Source: Glossina fuscipes
Taxonomy: Eukaryota > Arthropoda > Insecta > Diptera > Glossinidae
Length of the DNA stretch: 64,000 bases
Assembly: GCF_014805625.2 (NCBI RefSeq)
Contig: NW_023998415.1
Location: forward strand, 38,521,131-38,585,130
Reading direction: 5' to 3'
Shown here: piece by piece, positions 1-12,859 of the stretch
Layout: the number at the start of each line of letters is the position of its first letter
Numbering within the stretch: the stretch's first letter is position 1
Program-made: the position numbers and the translations under genes
Notes under the pieces: model-generated
What the model saw: the letters and a program-made list of their open reading frames with translations, nothing else
Database searches by the model: none
Told to the model about the DNA's origin: nothing

Positions 1-1225
1 TCTTCAGATGAAAAAAAGAAACTAGGGTGGTATTTAGTTCAGCAACCGCGATAGGATTCATAACCTCATTGTCAAGCCGCAATCAACATTCAAGAGAAGC
101 TATAGTCGACAAAATACCATGTTCTTCATTTTTATAAAGCCATTTATTGTCATCTTTCGAGGGCAGTTTTTCTAAAGCAAAGGCATCATTAACAAAACCG
201 GTAACAAAGCTAGCGGCCAGATTCTCTTTGCCTAAAAACCTAAAAAAAGATTTTGAAAAATGTAGCTCATCTCATCACAACAGTTTGAAAAATGGCTGCA
301 ATTATGAAGAAACGGACAGCAGTAATTTTTCGATTATTTATATGGCTAATCAAAATGTTCGCGAATTTCTTCTTGCTCATCTTGAGCATATATAACTACT
401 TACCTGCATAGGTGCAAAACGATTGCGAACGTTATCCAAATGGAATTTATGCATATCTCCCGGAATTTTCAGTTCAATTATATCCAATCCGTGCTCCACA
501 TTTATGAAATGTTTACTTAATTTGGCATTTGATATAAGTTCCATGAGGTCATTGTAATCCGAAAATGACTTCTATGTGTAAAAAGAATTGCTGTTGTTGT
601 GCTAGGATAAACATCAACTCTGTCTGAATGGTGAATAAATCCACCCATCCTTAGGCTTCCTAAATATTTCAATAATTTTATCTCCCATTTTGTTGCTAAG
701 CCAAACTTAAGCCATAATCGCAGAGCAATTTCTAAATATCCGGCTACATATGGATAAGATGACTGCAATTTGAAGCAAAACGTTGAATAGGCATATTCAC
801 CTGTGGAATTTTGCAACAAATGCAAACGATCCATCTCTATCAATAAATCACAAGCATCGGCTTAGGCATTATATTCCATACCGTAAAGTATAATTTGTTT
901 AACAAGCTCTACGAGTTGAACTTTCGATTCCGTGGATGTTTCCCAGACAAACGATACAAATGCTCATGACCCCAATCACCGATTTTCAATGAATTGTCGC
1001 CACTGCTCATGGTCATTGACAAGACCGATGTAATATGCGCACCTATGGCGTGTCCTTTTTTTCTGCCATTCGTTAACATAAAATTTCTATGGTTTCATGA
1101 TGAGGACCTGAATGTCAATGGTTTCGATACTGACGTCATCGACGTGATCGAGGCCCTAATCACCTTCGCCATCATTTCCAAAGAGGGGACATATAAAATG
1201 TGGCATCCAAAAGCTTTTGTTTCTT
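1..1225 (-). pseudogene. Partial degenerate duplicate of Rpn1 (proteasome subunit)
   Basis: On the minus strand this stretch aligns with exon 1 and the start of exon 2 of the intact Rpn1 next door. Matching pieces include the region equivalent to [11 protein letters not shown] (here MIEMDRLHLLQ, near 840) and the start of exon 2 (near 110-240). It is broken: the Glu codon of [10 protein letters not shown] is TAA here, there are several frameshifts, a deletion of about 30 bp near 993, and the first 100 or so codons are missing beyond about 1225. The exon 1 donor (revcomp of cttacc near 400) and an AG acceptor near 240 survive around a short intron of roughly 165 bp. It is therefore a segmental copy rather than a retrocopy. 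It probably continues off the left edge. Confidence 0.88.
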
Positions 1226-2568
1226 ATTCGCTATTAACGAGTCTTTTTTTTTATAGAATTTGATATTTCCATTTTGTTCGTTACGACTCCCGGAGCCTTT
1301 TCTACTTTTCTCCATCTAAAAGGCATTCTTACGCGATCTTCTAAAAGCTGTAATATTTTTTTCTCTGCTTGGATGTTGAGTTAAGATGATGGACCAAAGG
1401 GCTGTAATATTGAAAGATATTTTCAAATACCGGGAGAAATCCCGTTTTTTTTCTTTTTTGAACAATTGCGGTGCGTTTTTTTTTTTTTTTTTTTGGAAAA
1501 TCCATCGCCGGACGGAGTTGAACTTTGAATCTGTACATAGTTGTTAATGTTGCTCAAACCTTAAGGAAAATCCCATATAAGTTTTTTGCAAACAAAAAAA
1601 TTAATTTTCATACTCTATAACATGGGACGGATATGGCGGATATCATTTTTTTTTTTTACTTTTGTCGAAAAAAATTGGAAATATATACCTTGTATTTTTT
1701 TGTGAGTGTCCAGCAAGGAAATACGGCTAGAAAAGTGTTTTCAGTTTTTGTTGCACTGTAGAGGTGTCTTTTGACCAGTTTGGGCCATTTTCAAATTCTT
1801 TCTCAGGTTGGAAGACGACATCTTCAGTTTTATGAACAGAACACAGTTTACCTCAGATAAGAAACAGTTGGGTAGACCGATAGATGGACAAACGAGCGCG
1901 CTTAGGTGCTTGTCAAATTAGTTACTGGTCAAGAAGGTATATATTTTAATAGGCATTTAAAGCTCACTTTTGGTAGTCACACGCGTTTTGACAAAATAAA
2001 TATATTCCTCATCCTTCGATGATGGTATGAAAATCTATTACAAAGAAATTTTTTCTAAATATATTCCAAGTATATTAACCAATGAAATTCGGTTAACGGA
2101 AAGAGTAAAGACGTGCATGTAAGGTAAAATAATTCATTTCAGACAAAATTTGATGGTTGTAATTCAGACTGCCATAGGCGGACACACCGACATACCTAAA
2201 ACGTTACGTGTTAACGTGATTTAATTTAGTTTCATGCATTGCAGCCTCTCTGCACAAAGGCAGGTATACCGACCATAACACTTATAGTAAACATCTAATC
2301 CATCTTATTCGCCAGATAATTAAACCTATTTATCAAGTAATGATACCCATACTTATAATTACAGAGAAACTACCGAGAATTTTTAAATACACTCAGCAAA
2401 GCAATAAATTCATTAAAATAACGCGTAATTCTTTTTAGTACTTTATATGTAAGGTTTTTTTCTTTTTTTTTTTTTTGCATCGACAGATATAGAACACAAG
2501 CACTTATTTGTTAATCTGTTATAAACTTAACGGTGAAAATTTCTCTTGCATGGATTTCTTTTTCGTAT
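1226..2568. other. Non-coding stretch between the Rpn1 pseudogene and Rpn1
   Basis: AT-rich with several long T runs (near 1480 and 1646). Only very short chance ORFs occur. It includes a decayed copy of a dispersed repeat (see 1740-2031) and, at its right end, the likely 3' UTR of Rpn1. Confidence 0.6.
1740..2031 (+). repeat. Dispersed inverted-terminus repeat, 3' portion
   Basis: The right end, tcatccttcgatgatggtat at about 2012-2031, matches the right terminus of the better-preserved element at 19647-20480. Upstream it shares the same order of landmarks: a gacgacatcttcag block, then an accgatagatggacaaac block corresponding to the cagacggacagacggac block of that copy. No left terminus is recognisable, so it is truncated or decayed. 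Confidence 0.4.
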
Positions 2569-5500
2569 TCACTTTACATAATTTGGATTTTTCTTTAATA
2601 TGACAAAACCTTCCATAACAGGAGTCAATGAGATATATTCGTCGGTGGCCAATTCGGCTCGTTCACCCATCGCCAATAACACAGGCGTAGTATGTGTTTG
2701 GAATCCAGTTATCGTTTTCGGCTTACCAGCCTGACCTACAACATCTATGGCCATACCAACGCGTACTGGCACCTGTAGTTGATTGAGCTCTTCATCGAAA
2801 GTGATTAGCATGCGAGCCTGCATGGCAGGCACTAGGCAATAGAGCAAATAGTGAGAGCGACCCAAAATCAAATTCTTGACATCTAATAAGGAAACTAAAG
2901 TTGCCAATAAGCCAGCAACAGCCATAGGATTCATAAGTTGCCTATCACTATGATAGGGGCTTAACGTTAGAGTGCCTTTACCTAAATGAGTCAAGCTCTG
3001 AGCAATGCGCACCATAAACAAATTGCTTGGATCTTTCGAATGGTATTGCGCTAATTGACGCAACATAGCAGCTAATCGTGCGTTATTGGTCCCAGCACCG
3101 ACCAGTCCCATGGCGAAGATGGCATTGTGAGCTACTTCGGCATCGCTATCATGAGAGAATTTACTCAATGCATCCAGGATATTTAATTTAGGATTTGAAG
3201 CTGAGATCAAACCTAAAGCCAAGGGCACAGCTCGACGTATACATGGTTCGCAATAACGCAGTAGATTACCAAATGAACGGAAGGCCATCTCTGCACCAAT
3301 ATCTTCGCCCATGACTATCAAAGCAATGCCCAGAACGGCAATAGCCTGCGTAGAGGATAGATCCTTTTCTTTCTCCTTTTCCTTTTCACCCTTATCTTGC
3401 TGTAAAAATTATATATCACTTACTATTTAAAAAAGTAAAATTGGTCAGTATCTACCTTCTCCTTGTTTTTATCTTTCTTATTTTTATCACTATCACTATC
3501 GGAATTGCTAGTTTCATAGTGATCAGAGCAAATATGTAAAAGCTGTTGAATTTTCAGGACATTTCCAGTACCGGCGTAGGCACATATGTCTACCATGGTG
3601 ATGGCCATTGATTTATAGGGTTCATCTAATACTTCCAAGGTAAGCATAACTGCTTCGGTGGCCTTCTGACGGCCCAAATAAAGTAGTCCCAGACCCAGAA
3701 ATAGGAATCGTGTGAAGGTATCTTTTAAATCGGTTTTCGTCAGAAACATAATGGTTTGCAACAAAACCTCTGTTATTTCTGCGTTACAAGTACCCACTCC
3801 AATCAGACCCAGGGACAGTGCTGTAATGCCCATTATTTCTACACTGGGTGGTGTTTTACCATTAGACGCGAATACCGATTTAAGAGTTTCGATGACAATA
3901 GATCGATCAGATCCGGCGTAAGCAATACCCAAACCCAAAATAGCTCCGATACGCATTGAAGTGTTTTGATTGTCAATGTAATCCGAGAGCAAAGCATGCG
4001 CAGGATCAACTTCATTGCGTATACCACAATTGACTATGCCACAAGCAAGCAAAGCACCCGACTTGATGTAGTCCTCAGTGGAATACAAATACTTATCAAT
4101 CATAGTTAGACCGCCATCAACATCCCAGAGCAGAATGAGGCCAAGTGAAGCTGTAGCTGATAACATCCCATGTTCCTTGTTTTTATATAACCATTTATTT
4201 CCATCCTCAGATAGCAATTTATCTACCCCGAAGCCAGCATTAACAAAACCGTTAACAAAACTTGCGGCCAAATTTTGTTTCGCTGAATCAACCTGAAAGA
4301 AAATTTGGGCGTATAAAAAAGAAAACAATAGTTTATAAACAAATAAGCCCGTGTGTAGGATATAGGAAATAGTATTATTTCAACCATACATTTTCTCTTC
4401 TTCTGTGTGACCGCCACTCTAAATATGCCTTCTACCTCACCTCGTGCGCAAAAAGATAGAGACAGACATAGAGAGAGATAAGGAGAGCGGCCGCACAATG
4501 GGAGGTGTGAACCCGATCGGTAACTGTTTACGCGTTTACCACATCGAGCACTCCTCGATTAATCTAAGTATAATACGGTTTACCGTACAGAGGAATGATC
4601 CCGGGTACGCTGACTCAATAATCGCGGCTATACTGTAGCCCCTAAACTAATCGTTACATAAATGAATCTCGGCCAACAGGTAAGTGCCTTCTTTCAATTA
4701 AATAAGTGTCTGTAAAAATTTGCATACATATGCACTCTCCAAAAAAAACTTGGCATACCTTAAAAACTTTCGACAAATCTTCTATGTCAATTTCAAGGAG
4801 TATAAGGGAGCGTAGTTAAATACCGTAAAAATACTATGAAATTTTTCAGGAATTACCAAATTGTACAAAAATCCGTTTTAAAGTACATGCGTGTAAACAT
4901 AAATATATATATGTATATTTAATTGGTTGTTTGTGTTGTTTTCTTTTTTCCTTTTAGTTTGATGGTCAAAACCATACCGTAGCACTTTTTTAGTTTTTAA
5001 CTTACCTGTATGGACGCAAAACGTGTTCGGGCGTTATCCAAATGGGATTTGTAGATATCTTCAGGAGTCTTAGGTTCCATTATATCTAACTCGCGTCCCA
5101 AATTTAGAAAATGTTTATTTAAGTTAGCATTTGACATGATTTCAACGAGATCGTCATAATCTGGAAAGGATTCATCCAATTCCAAACATATTTGCTGTCG
5201 TGCCAACATAAAAGCCAACTGTTTTTGAACAGCTGCATCTTTAGGCTCTTTAAATATTTCAGTAATTTTATCCACATTATTAAGCATTAAAGCCAAGCGC
5301 ATAGCTTGTGTGTATTGACTAAATTTAATCGACAACTGCAAAGCCGTCTCTAAAATTATTGTATTATCCGGCTCTGGAACATATGGATAACATGACTGCA
5401 AATATAAGCAAACCCTTGGATAGGCAGATTCATCTACGTAATCTTGCAATAAATGCAAATGATCGATTTCTATTAATAAATCGCAGGCGTCGGCCTCAGC

Positions 5501-6076
5501 GTTGTGTTCCATATTGTAGGGTATAATTTGCTTTACAAGTTCTATGAGTTGGGTCTGAAACTCACCCGAAGTTTCCAAATAATGAGAGGCTATTTCTCCA
5601 GACAAATGTCGAACGTATTCATGACCCCAGTCACCGATTTTTAGTGATCTATCGCACAAGAAACGATAAGCCAAGCAATCTTTGCCACTGCCCATGGTCA
5701 TAGACAAAACGGATATAATGTCAGCACACATGTGGCGTGTCTTCTCATCTGGCATTCTTTTATACAAAGTCTTCATTGTTTCATAATGGGGACGCATGAA
5801 CTTTAAAGGTTTTGGCACTGACGTCATTGATGTTGTCGAAGCTCTGATTAGTTTTGCCATCATTTCCAAAGAGGACATATACAAGGTAACATCCGATTCC
5901 TGCAAAACTTGCACCAACAAATCCAATTCTTCTTGCAATTGTTGATCTTCATCAGAAAGCTCTTGTTCCTTATCTTCTTTTACGGGCTCTTTTTTTAAAT
6001 CAGACTGTGCCTGTTCTTTTTTCTCATCCTCAGAGGGTGTGAGTTTCTTTACCATTTTTGTACTTCCACTAGGCAT
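2569..6076 (-). CDS. Rpn1: 26S proteasome regulatory subunit RPN1 (PSMD2 orthologue)
   Basis: This is the largest scaffold protein of the proteasome base. It docks ubiquitin receptors and shuttle factors and contacts the ATPase ring. Coding exons: 6076-5006, 4292-3456 and 3399-2569, introns 713 and 56 bp, both with GT-AG ends. The spliced product is 912 residues, close to human PSMD2 (908). The N-terminus is a charged Lys/Glu region ([11 protein letters not shown]), followed by helical repeats. Proteasome/cyclosome repeats follow, for example [14 protein letters not shown] and [15 protein letters not shown] in exon 2. A Lys/Asp/Glu-rich linker ([15 protein letters not shown]) straddles the 56 bp intron. 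The C-terminus PNYVK ends at TGA. The start is the first ATG of the open frame. A broken duplicate lies immediately downstream at 1-1225. Confidence 0.97.
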
Positions 6077-9000
6077 TGCGTTTATAATGTTGTCTGGAAA
6101 TCATATTAATCATTGACTTTTTCTACTTATGAAACTCTTTAAAATTACCTTATGTGCTTAAAAAAATATTAAATTTTCTCGCAGAACTTTCGGCTTTTTC
6201 CTCTTCAATAATTACTTTGCGTTTTTTCCTGTCAATGATCGACGTGTTGCCATTAAAGCGTTTGTCGTAAAAAACTTACGGAGTAATGTCAGTGTGGGGA
6301 AGGACACAATAAAGCTTCGTTTTTCTTTTGGGTATGGGAATGAAAGCAATGTGAGCAAACGCAACGAAGCCGCGCATCCCGAAAAATTGTTCAAGTTTTT
6401 ACGAATGTGTATGAAAATTTGCAAGTAATATATGGAGCTTTGCTTATATTTCCAGGGCTAACGGAGTATTTAAATTACAAGTTTTTCATAATGTGAGAGA
6501 TAAATGTAATTTATAAAAATTTACATATATATTATGTACATATTATGTACATGATATTATACACATGATTTATATGAAATCGAATGTGTCCCCAATACGT
6601 CGAAATATACGCGAAACTTTTATTTTTATTTATTTCTTAACGTACAGTACAAGCCCCAAAGGCCAGAAACATTTAACGCACACCGTATAAAGTTCATCAA
6701 GTGAGCACCACTCTCTATCGAACTGTGGAACATAATCAAACTGCGATAATTCATGTTACCATTGAAAGAAGAGCGAAGAAACTTTAGGACATACGAGATG
6801 TGAACCCTCCTTTTAACATTATATACGAACCTCATAACAACATTATTCATCAGTGGAAACATTTTAAAGATAGCTGCAGGAGCGAAAGAAACAATCCCCA
6901 GATAATATATAATATGTGGCATAAGAAGATAATACGCTAATTTCCACCTGATATGCAGAGGTAAATACATATTTGTCGAATTGATCTCCCTGGCGGTACT
7001 TCAAATTCTTCCAGATACGTAGTCAACATGTTTATCGAAAGCGACATCCCTATCAGTCATGACAACCAAATACTTGTGATATCAGACTATGTATATGTGA
7101 ATTATACATACAAACATTTATAAACAAAATTTATTTCCAATTTTAAGAAATATTTATAATTTAAATGCCTCCCCCAACTCTATAATATAAGCCAAGCTTA
7201 ATTGTGGCATCCCCATATCGTTTTGTATGTGCATAACCAAATAAAACAAATAGAAAAATGCTAAGCACAATGTTTTCGTGCGTTGCTCATGCGATTGGCG
7301 TTTGTCTACGTGAACGTGCAAAATTAATGAAGTTTCTTTAAGAAACGTCTTTTGAAAGTAAAAGTCAGCGATAGGTTATTTGTGACCGTCTTCAACCATA
7401 TTTATTATATTGACGTCGAACAAAATTTTTTTTCGTTTAATTTTTTTTACACATGGAATTCAGCTAATAAATTAACAGACGAATTTAATTGGCTCTTAGA
7501 AAAAAATCTTATGCCAACGCGTAAAAATTATTTAAAGAAACATAAAGAAAAAATAAGAAAATAAAAAGAACAAAACTTATGTGTAAATTAATACAAAAAG
7601 AAAAAAAACTTATATGCACATCTAGCACAGAGAAACACCCATAACTGACATAAATTCTTGTTAATGGTGAACCCCTAAGCCATTGGCAAAAGTTTGGCAA
7701 ACTATTATAGTGAAAAAATGTAGTGCAATTTTCGAATACTATGAAGATATCAAGAATGGAAGCTAATCTAGATGCGACATACGCAAAGCGCGCGTATTTA
7801 GGAAACTTGATTTGATAGTTTTCAATAAATCAGACTGTAAATTGTAGGTATCATTTAGACTTTTGCAAAGGACTCTAAAAAGATTGAAAAGCTCGCTATT
7901 GATGTTGAGTAAGCTTCAAGTCCTTAAAGTTCATAGAGAAACGGTTCAGGACATTGGAGTTTATCTCTCCAAATAATGTCGACGAATCGATAGAATCGTT
8001 TATTAACTTAATTAAGAAGAAAACAGCGAAGATGAATCTGCATTTTGCAAGTGACGGCAAGGCTAGCAAGAGCAATCTATTTTCGTAAGAAGTTAAGGAG
8101 ACAAGCGGGACCCAGTTTAAGGTGAATGTTCGAAGGAATCTTGAAATATCTGACGTTCTTTTAAAGTTCATGGAGAAAATGTTAGCGAAATTATCGCATA
8201 CAGCATCTACGCCTGCCAAGTGCACATTCTTCTTAACATTGCTATAAGTTTCTCATATATTATAACTTTAGTTTAATACAACGTTTACCTTGCGTTGTTT
8301 GCAGGCATTTGGTTCATGGAGTAAATGTCAGATGCTTATCATTACTTTTAAAACGGAAGCCTTCTACAGTGCAATACATTATTTAAGACACTGCACGGTT
8401 CTTATGAAATGTTGTACCTTCGGTTTACTTGTCTTCGGCGAACTAGTTAGAGTGGGAAGGTGTCGCTGATAATTCTGAAAATATTTGAAATCTTCCATCC
8501 TGCATAGGCGCAAAGCACATTAATATTATGTGGCCTCCTAATTTTGGGTCCGTTTTATAACTACAAAGGTAACGTGTTGCTATGCTGAAACAAAAACATT
8601 TTATAAATATTCATTGAAATCATGGGAAAACCCGCGAAATTTGAAATTAACTGATATGATTTTCATTGCATGGTCGCAAATCTAGAAAGAAATGCTTGTA
8701 TTTATGTAAATAAAAAGAAATTGGTAATACAATAATAAACAAATATTCAAATCATTTACTACTATCCCGATTACGCTGTATTTTCCTTTTCGATTAAAGA
8801 AAATTGTTTAATTTTTTTTTGATCTGAAAAGAATATGCTCATTCCATGGACACATCCAATTGCTGTAATAAATAGCATAAATATTATAATGATCGTTTAC
8901 TGAAAAACAAAATGTTCAACTATTTACCGCCTGAAATACTCAATTTTTGGTAAAACATAATCTTCGTGTCCACGTTTGTTTCCAACTCTTGTGACACCTC

Positions 9001-11201
9001 AGATACAACGCGAGAAACGTGCGTCCTGAAGCAAGCAACTCTAAAGTCGTGGCTAAGTGCAACACCACCAGTATATATGTATTCGTCTTACCACCACTCA
9101 TACCAATTTTTTGAAAAACGTTGGAAACGCGAAACTTTTGCATAAATCTACATACAACGATATAACATATATTTATACGTCGTTTGCAAACAATAATTTA
9201 CTCATTTTGAGAAAGCGTTAGGGGATCGGACGAATCCCGCAAAGCTTTTCTCACGTGTCTCACGGTGATACTTTCTTATGCGTCGCGGTTGCCATTGTTC
9301 TCCTCTTCAATGAACGAGCATGAAAAGAAGTTATGTCATTTAACTCGATATTTAAAAAAAATGGTACTTTTACCAATTTTTTTTCTTTTGCTTTTACGCA
9401 TTGTAAACATATTTATGAACATGCACCCAATCTCATAGCAACATGCATGCTATTGAGAAAAACATTATGTGTATATACGTTTTGTTGAAATATCAATGTG
9501 TATGCTCTCAGATATTTTATAAACACATTGAATTATTAGCATTTATGTCTGTACGTTAAAGCAACATGTTAAATTATTTTTGTCATTTACCGCTGAACTG
9601 TTATAAATTGACATGGTTTTTTTTACTTATCCGAAGCATGCGGATTGCTAAATTATATATGATCATTTTCTTATACCTGGCAACGTGTTTAAACATGCAC
9701 TTGCTCTCGTTAATGCTTACACATTTAAGCAGAAAAATATACGTTGAATAATTCTTATGCTTACACCAATTTATATAAGTACATTTCTAGAAAAAATCGC
9801 GTATTGCCCACACATTCATGTTCGTACTTATACTCTGGGATTGTTAAAACCGGTTTGCCTTACCTATAGACATTCACAGCTTGCATATGTATAACATGAA
9901 CTGAGCTCTCAGTAAATGTATGCACTCATTGACCTCACTAAAATTATGGACAAACTAAATTGCAGCAATAAATAAGCAATCAATAAGCATATTCTTATAT
10001 TAGTCAGTACGCATATTATAATACATATATAAGATAATAGACGTACCAGCTTGTAGCAGACACGAGTATAGCTTTAAAACATGTTGTAACTATAGACCGA
10101 CAGCGATGGCAGCTACAAAAGCGCGTTGTACAACACACTCGATCGTCCAGTTGTGCTACGGCAATCGAAGCGGGGAGTTGTTAATTGTTTTTTTTGTTTC
10201 GGTTGTGTAAATAGGGGATAGCTTCGCTTAACAGCTGTCCATGAACAACTGAAGCATTATTAGATTTAGGGGTTCTCTTAGCCATTGTCCACGAATGACT
10301 CTTTGTTAGGCATAAGAAAATTGGCTGAGGAAACATTAAAGACTAATAACTGACCCTGTTGACCCATAAGTTTGCTTGTCGTATGCTCTTGCAAAACCGT
10401 AGTATGCGCGGAACGCGGAAATACTTGGCATCATAAGGCAAAATCCGACAGAAGTAAATTGTTAATAATAATAATAGGTTTACGAGTCACCACATCGCTG
10501 TGTTGGTTTACTGTCCTTTCCATATAAATTTACAACCGTAATTGTTTATCGATAATTCCGGAAAATAATAATAAACAAATAATTATATAACAAAAACACG
10601 AAGCTCCAAGTCTTTTATTTATTGATAAATATCCTGGAAACGCACCTCCCAAAAAACCATGCGCCATGAGCCAAACCTATCCAAACTAAGAAGACATAAC
10701 AAAAAAAAAAAAATGTACATTCGATATTCTAAATGTCAATTCCCATAAATTTATAAGCAGACGGAAAAAAGCAAAGAAGAAAGAATAATGATCGTTTCTT
10801 TCTCACTTTAAAGTCATTTATCTAATTTATGTTTACCTTACACTTATCTACATTTGTTTTGATATTGATTTGCATTTATAGCATTCATTATTTTGTATGA
10901 ATGAAAAACAAGTAATAGAGACCATTCATTTTAAAGTTGTAATATATATGTATTGAATTGCTTTATTGGACAATGATAAATGGTAATTTCCGAATTAATA
11001 CACAAAACTATATTTAATATATGTATTCTTTATAATTACACAAATATGATATGAAGCGATAGGTTTTTGTTACATTTTCCTGTAAAACATTATGGTAGCA
11101 CATTGCGTCGCAACTTGAGAAATTTTAATCCGAAACCAAAAATGGCGCTTCATTGTGGCAGCCCATTTGCTTAATTTGTGGGAATATTAGCGCAGCTGAT
11201 A
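6077..11201. other. Long intergenic stretch, no gene recognised
   Basis: About 5.1 kb between the Rpn1 start and the mariner element. The only coding-like signal I can name is the LINE relic at 6626-6970. A 109-codon minus-strand ORF at 7896-8225 and a 67-codon one at 8940-9143 have no recognisable family. The rest is AT-rich with poly-A and poly-T runs. The first hundred bases or so after 6077 should include the Rpn1 5' UTR and promoter. Confidence 0.6.
6626..6970 (-). mobile_element. LINE reverse transcriptase C-terminal relic
   Basis: An open frame of 114 codons on the minus strand reads like the segment after the RT catalytic core in Jockey/R1-type non-LTR retrotransposons. It has LPLHIRWKLAYYLLMPHIIY, then FVYNVKRRVHISYVLKFL and YRSLIMFH, matching the usual order of 'R..L...L..PHI.Y' followed by 'FVYN..RR.H.S' and 'RSL'. 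No YADD box, endonuclease or intact second ORF is attached, so this is a truncated fossil. The family assignment rests on motif memory only. Confidence 0.6.
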
Positions 11202-11211
11202 AAAAAAAGGA

Positions 11212-11236
11212 GGGGAAAAAGAAATCCATTATTTTT
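11212..11236 (+). repeat. mariner left terminal inverted repeat (inner, conserved part)
   Basis: The block beginning ggggaaaaagaaatcc is repeated in inverted orientation at 12440-12464, just past the transposase stop codon. The match runs for about 24 bases without mismatch. Confidence 0.85.
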
Positions 11237-11389
11237 TCGGTAGATGGCTGCACTGATACATTTCTCGTAAAATATCGATCAAACAATTTCAGATTTATGC
11301 TTGTTGGAAAGGTGACATTTCGTAGTAAAAAAAAATCTTTTGCTGTTTTTTGTTTGGTGCATTCAGTTGTGAGTTACAGCGTGTTAAAA

Positions 11390-12418
11390 ATGGAAGTGAA
11401 CAAAGAGAAAATTCGGTACATTTTACAGTTTTTCTTTGACAAAGGCGAAAATGCAAGCCAGGCGGCTAAAATTGTGAATGGTGTTTATGGTTCCGATACT
11501 GTAACAGCCAATTATGTGCAATTTTGGTTTCGTAGATTCCGTTCAGGAATTTTTGATGTTAAAGATGCACCTCGCACAGGTAGGCCGGTCGTCGAAAATG
11601 TCGATAAAATCGGAGAAATGATCGAAGTTGACCGGCATGTTAGCAGTCGTAACATCGCCCAGGAGCTAAAAATCGACCATAAAACAGTTTTAAACCATTT
11701 ACACAAAGCTGGATTCAAAAAGACGCTCGGTGTTTGGGTGCCACACCAATTAACAGAAAAAAACATGATGGATCGAATTTCCATCTGCGAAGCCTTGGCC
11801 AAACAGAATGAGATAGACCCATTTCTTAAACGGATGGTGACTGGAGATGAGAAATGGATCACATACGATAACCCTGTGCGAAAGCGATCGTGTTCAAAGA
11901 GCGATGAAGCAGCTCAAACGGCCAGGAAGGTTTTGCTATGCATTTGGTGGGACTGGAAGGGGATTATTTATTATGAGTTGATTCCATATGGCCAAACGCT
12001 AAATTGTGATCTCTACTGTGAACAACTGGACCGTTTGAAGATAGCGATTGGCCAGAAACGGCCAGAATTGGGCAACAGGAGAGGTGTCGTGTTCCACCAG
12101 GACAACGCTAAGCCACACACATCTACAGTGACTCGCCAGAAACTTCGGGAGCTTGGTTGGGAAGTTTTAATGCATCCGCCATACAGTCCGGACTTGGCAC
12201 CAAGCGATTATCATCTTTTTCTTGCATTGCAAAATTTCTTTAATGATAAAAAATTGGAATCTAGGGAGGATAGTGAAAATCGACTACTAGAGTTTTTTGC
12301 AAATAGAGACCAGGACTTCTATGAGAGAGGTATTTTGAAGTTACCTTTAAAGTGGCAACAAATCGTACAACAAAACGGTGCATATTTGACCCAAATCGGA
12401 CAATCCGAAGCATGTTAA
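11390..12418 (+). CDS. mariner transposase, 342 aa, open but with a short internal deletion
   Basis: DDE/D transposase that would cut and paste the surrounding element at TA sites. The frame is open further upstream (from 11153, outside the element and through the left repeat), but the family start is the ATG at 11390 (MEVNKEKIRYIL). Visible parts: an N-terminal helix-turn-helix domain, the linker motif WVPHQL, and the catalytic triad Asp153 (VTGDEKW), Asp238 (FHQDNAKPH) and Asp273 (PYSPDLAPSDYH). Thirty-four residues separate the last two, i.e. D34D. The first two Asp are 84 residues apart, about 8 fewer than in Mos1 (D156/D249). The missing residues fall at DEAAQTARKV, so the enzyme may be inactive despite an open frame. 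Confidence 0.93.
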   Translation: MEVNKEKIRYILQFFFDKGENASQAAKIVNGVYGSDTVTANYVQFWFRRFRSGIFDVKDAPRTGRPVVENVDKIGEMIEVDRHVSSRNIAQELKIDHKTVLNHLHKAGFKKTLGVWVPHQLTEKNMMDRISICEALAKQNEIDPFLKRMVTGDEKWITYDNPVRKRSCSKSDEAAQTARKVLLCIWWDWKGIIYYELIPYGQTLNCDLYCEQLDRLKIAIGQKRPELGNRRGVVFHQDNAKPHTSTVTRQKLRELGWEVLMHPPYSPDLAPSDYHLFLALQNFFNDKKLESREDSENRLLEFFANRDQDFYERGILKLPLKWQQIVQQNGAYLTQIGQSEAC

Positions 12419-12439
12419 ATAAAGTCCTGAAGTTCATAT

Positions 12440-12464
12440 AAAAATAATGGATTTCTTTTTCCCC
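12440..12464 (-). repeat. mariner right terminal inverted repeat (inner, conserved part)
   Basis: Reverse complement of the left repeat at 11212-11236. It starts 22 bases after the transposase stop codon. Confidence 0.85.
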
Positions 12465-12473
12465 AAACTAATA

Positions 12474-12859
12474 TATAACAAGTAAAAATTTATATAAAAA
12501 AGAGTTGAAGCTTTTTGGGTTGATATTTATTTAACGAAACAATAGAACATTGCAGGAACTTCGTTTCTTGTTACATTTTTAATCAAATATTAATTCTGAA
12601 GCAACGTTAAAAAAAAACGTTCTAATTTTCATGTAAAATTTGTTTTCTGTGTTAAAATCAAATTTATTGAAGTCACTGCGAACATCATCTGATTGTCTTA
12701 TTAATCGAAACAATACACTCTGTTATACTTATGTATGGCTTGCATTTCACAAAATACTACACATGTTAACAACCTTGTATGTAGTCTAAAAAAATTTGTT
12801 CCTTTGTTTGGCTGCATATGAGAGAACATTAAATAAATTTAGTTTAACTATTCAAAAAA
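12474..12859. other. Intergenic, Pfdn6 upstream region
   Basis: AT-rich DNA between the mariner element and the Pfdn6 start codon. It presumably includes the Pfdn6 promoter and 5' UTR. I see no distinctive element. Confidence 0.5.

Larger units (their letters stand above)
11202..12473 (+). mobile_element. mariner-family DNA transposon, nearly intact
   Basis: Near-complete Tc1/mariner element of about 1.27 kb. The inverted termini share ggggaaaaagaaatccatta at 11212-11231 and its reverse complement near 12445-12464. The outermost 10 bases have diverged. A TA dinucleotide lies at 11200-11201, and several TA dinucleotides lie near 12469-12477, as expected for TA target duplication, but the exact right end is uncertain. 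It contains one uninterrupted transposase ORF. It sits in intergenic DNA between Rpn1 and Pfdn6. Confidence 0.88.

Noticed and set aside
7896..8225. 109-codon minus-strand ORF
   Set aside because: I first suspected a LINE, but no RT, endonuclease or RNase H motif could be placed. A repeated FSMNFK word is too little evidence.
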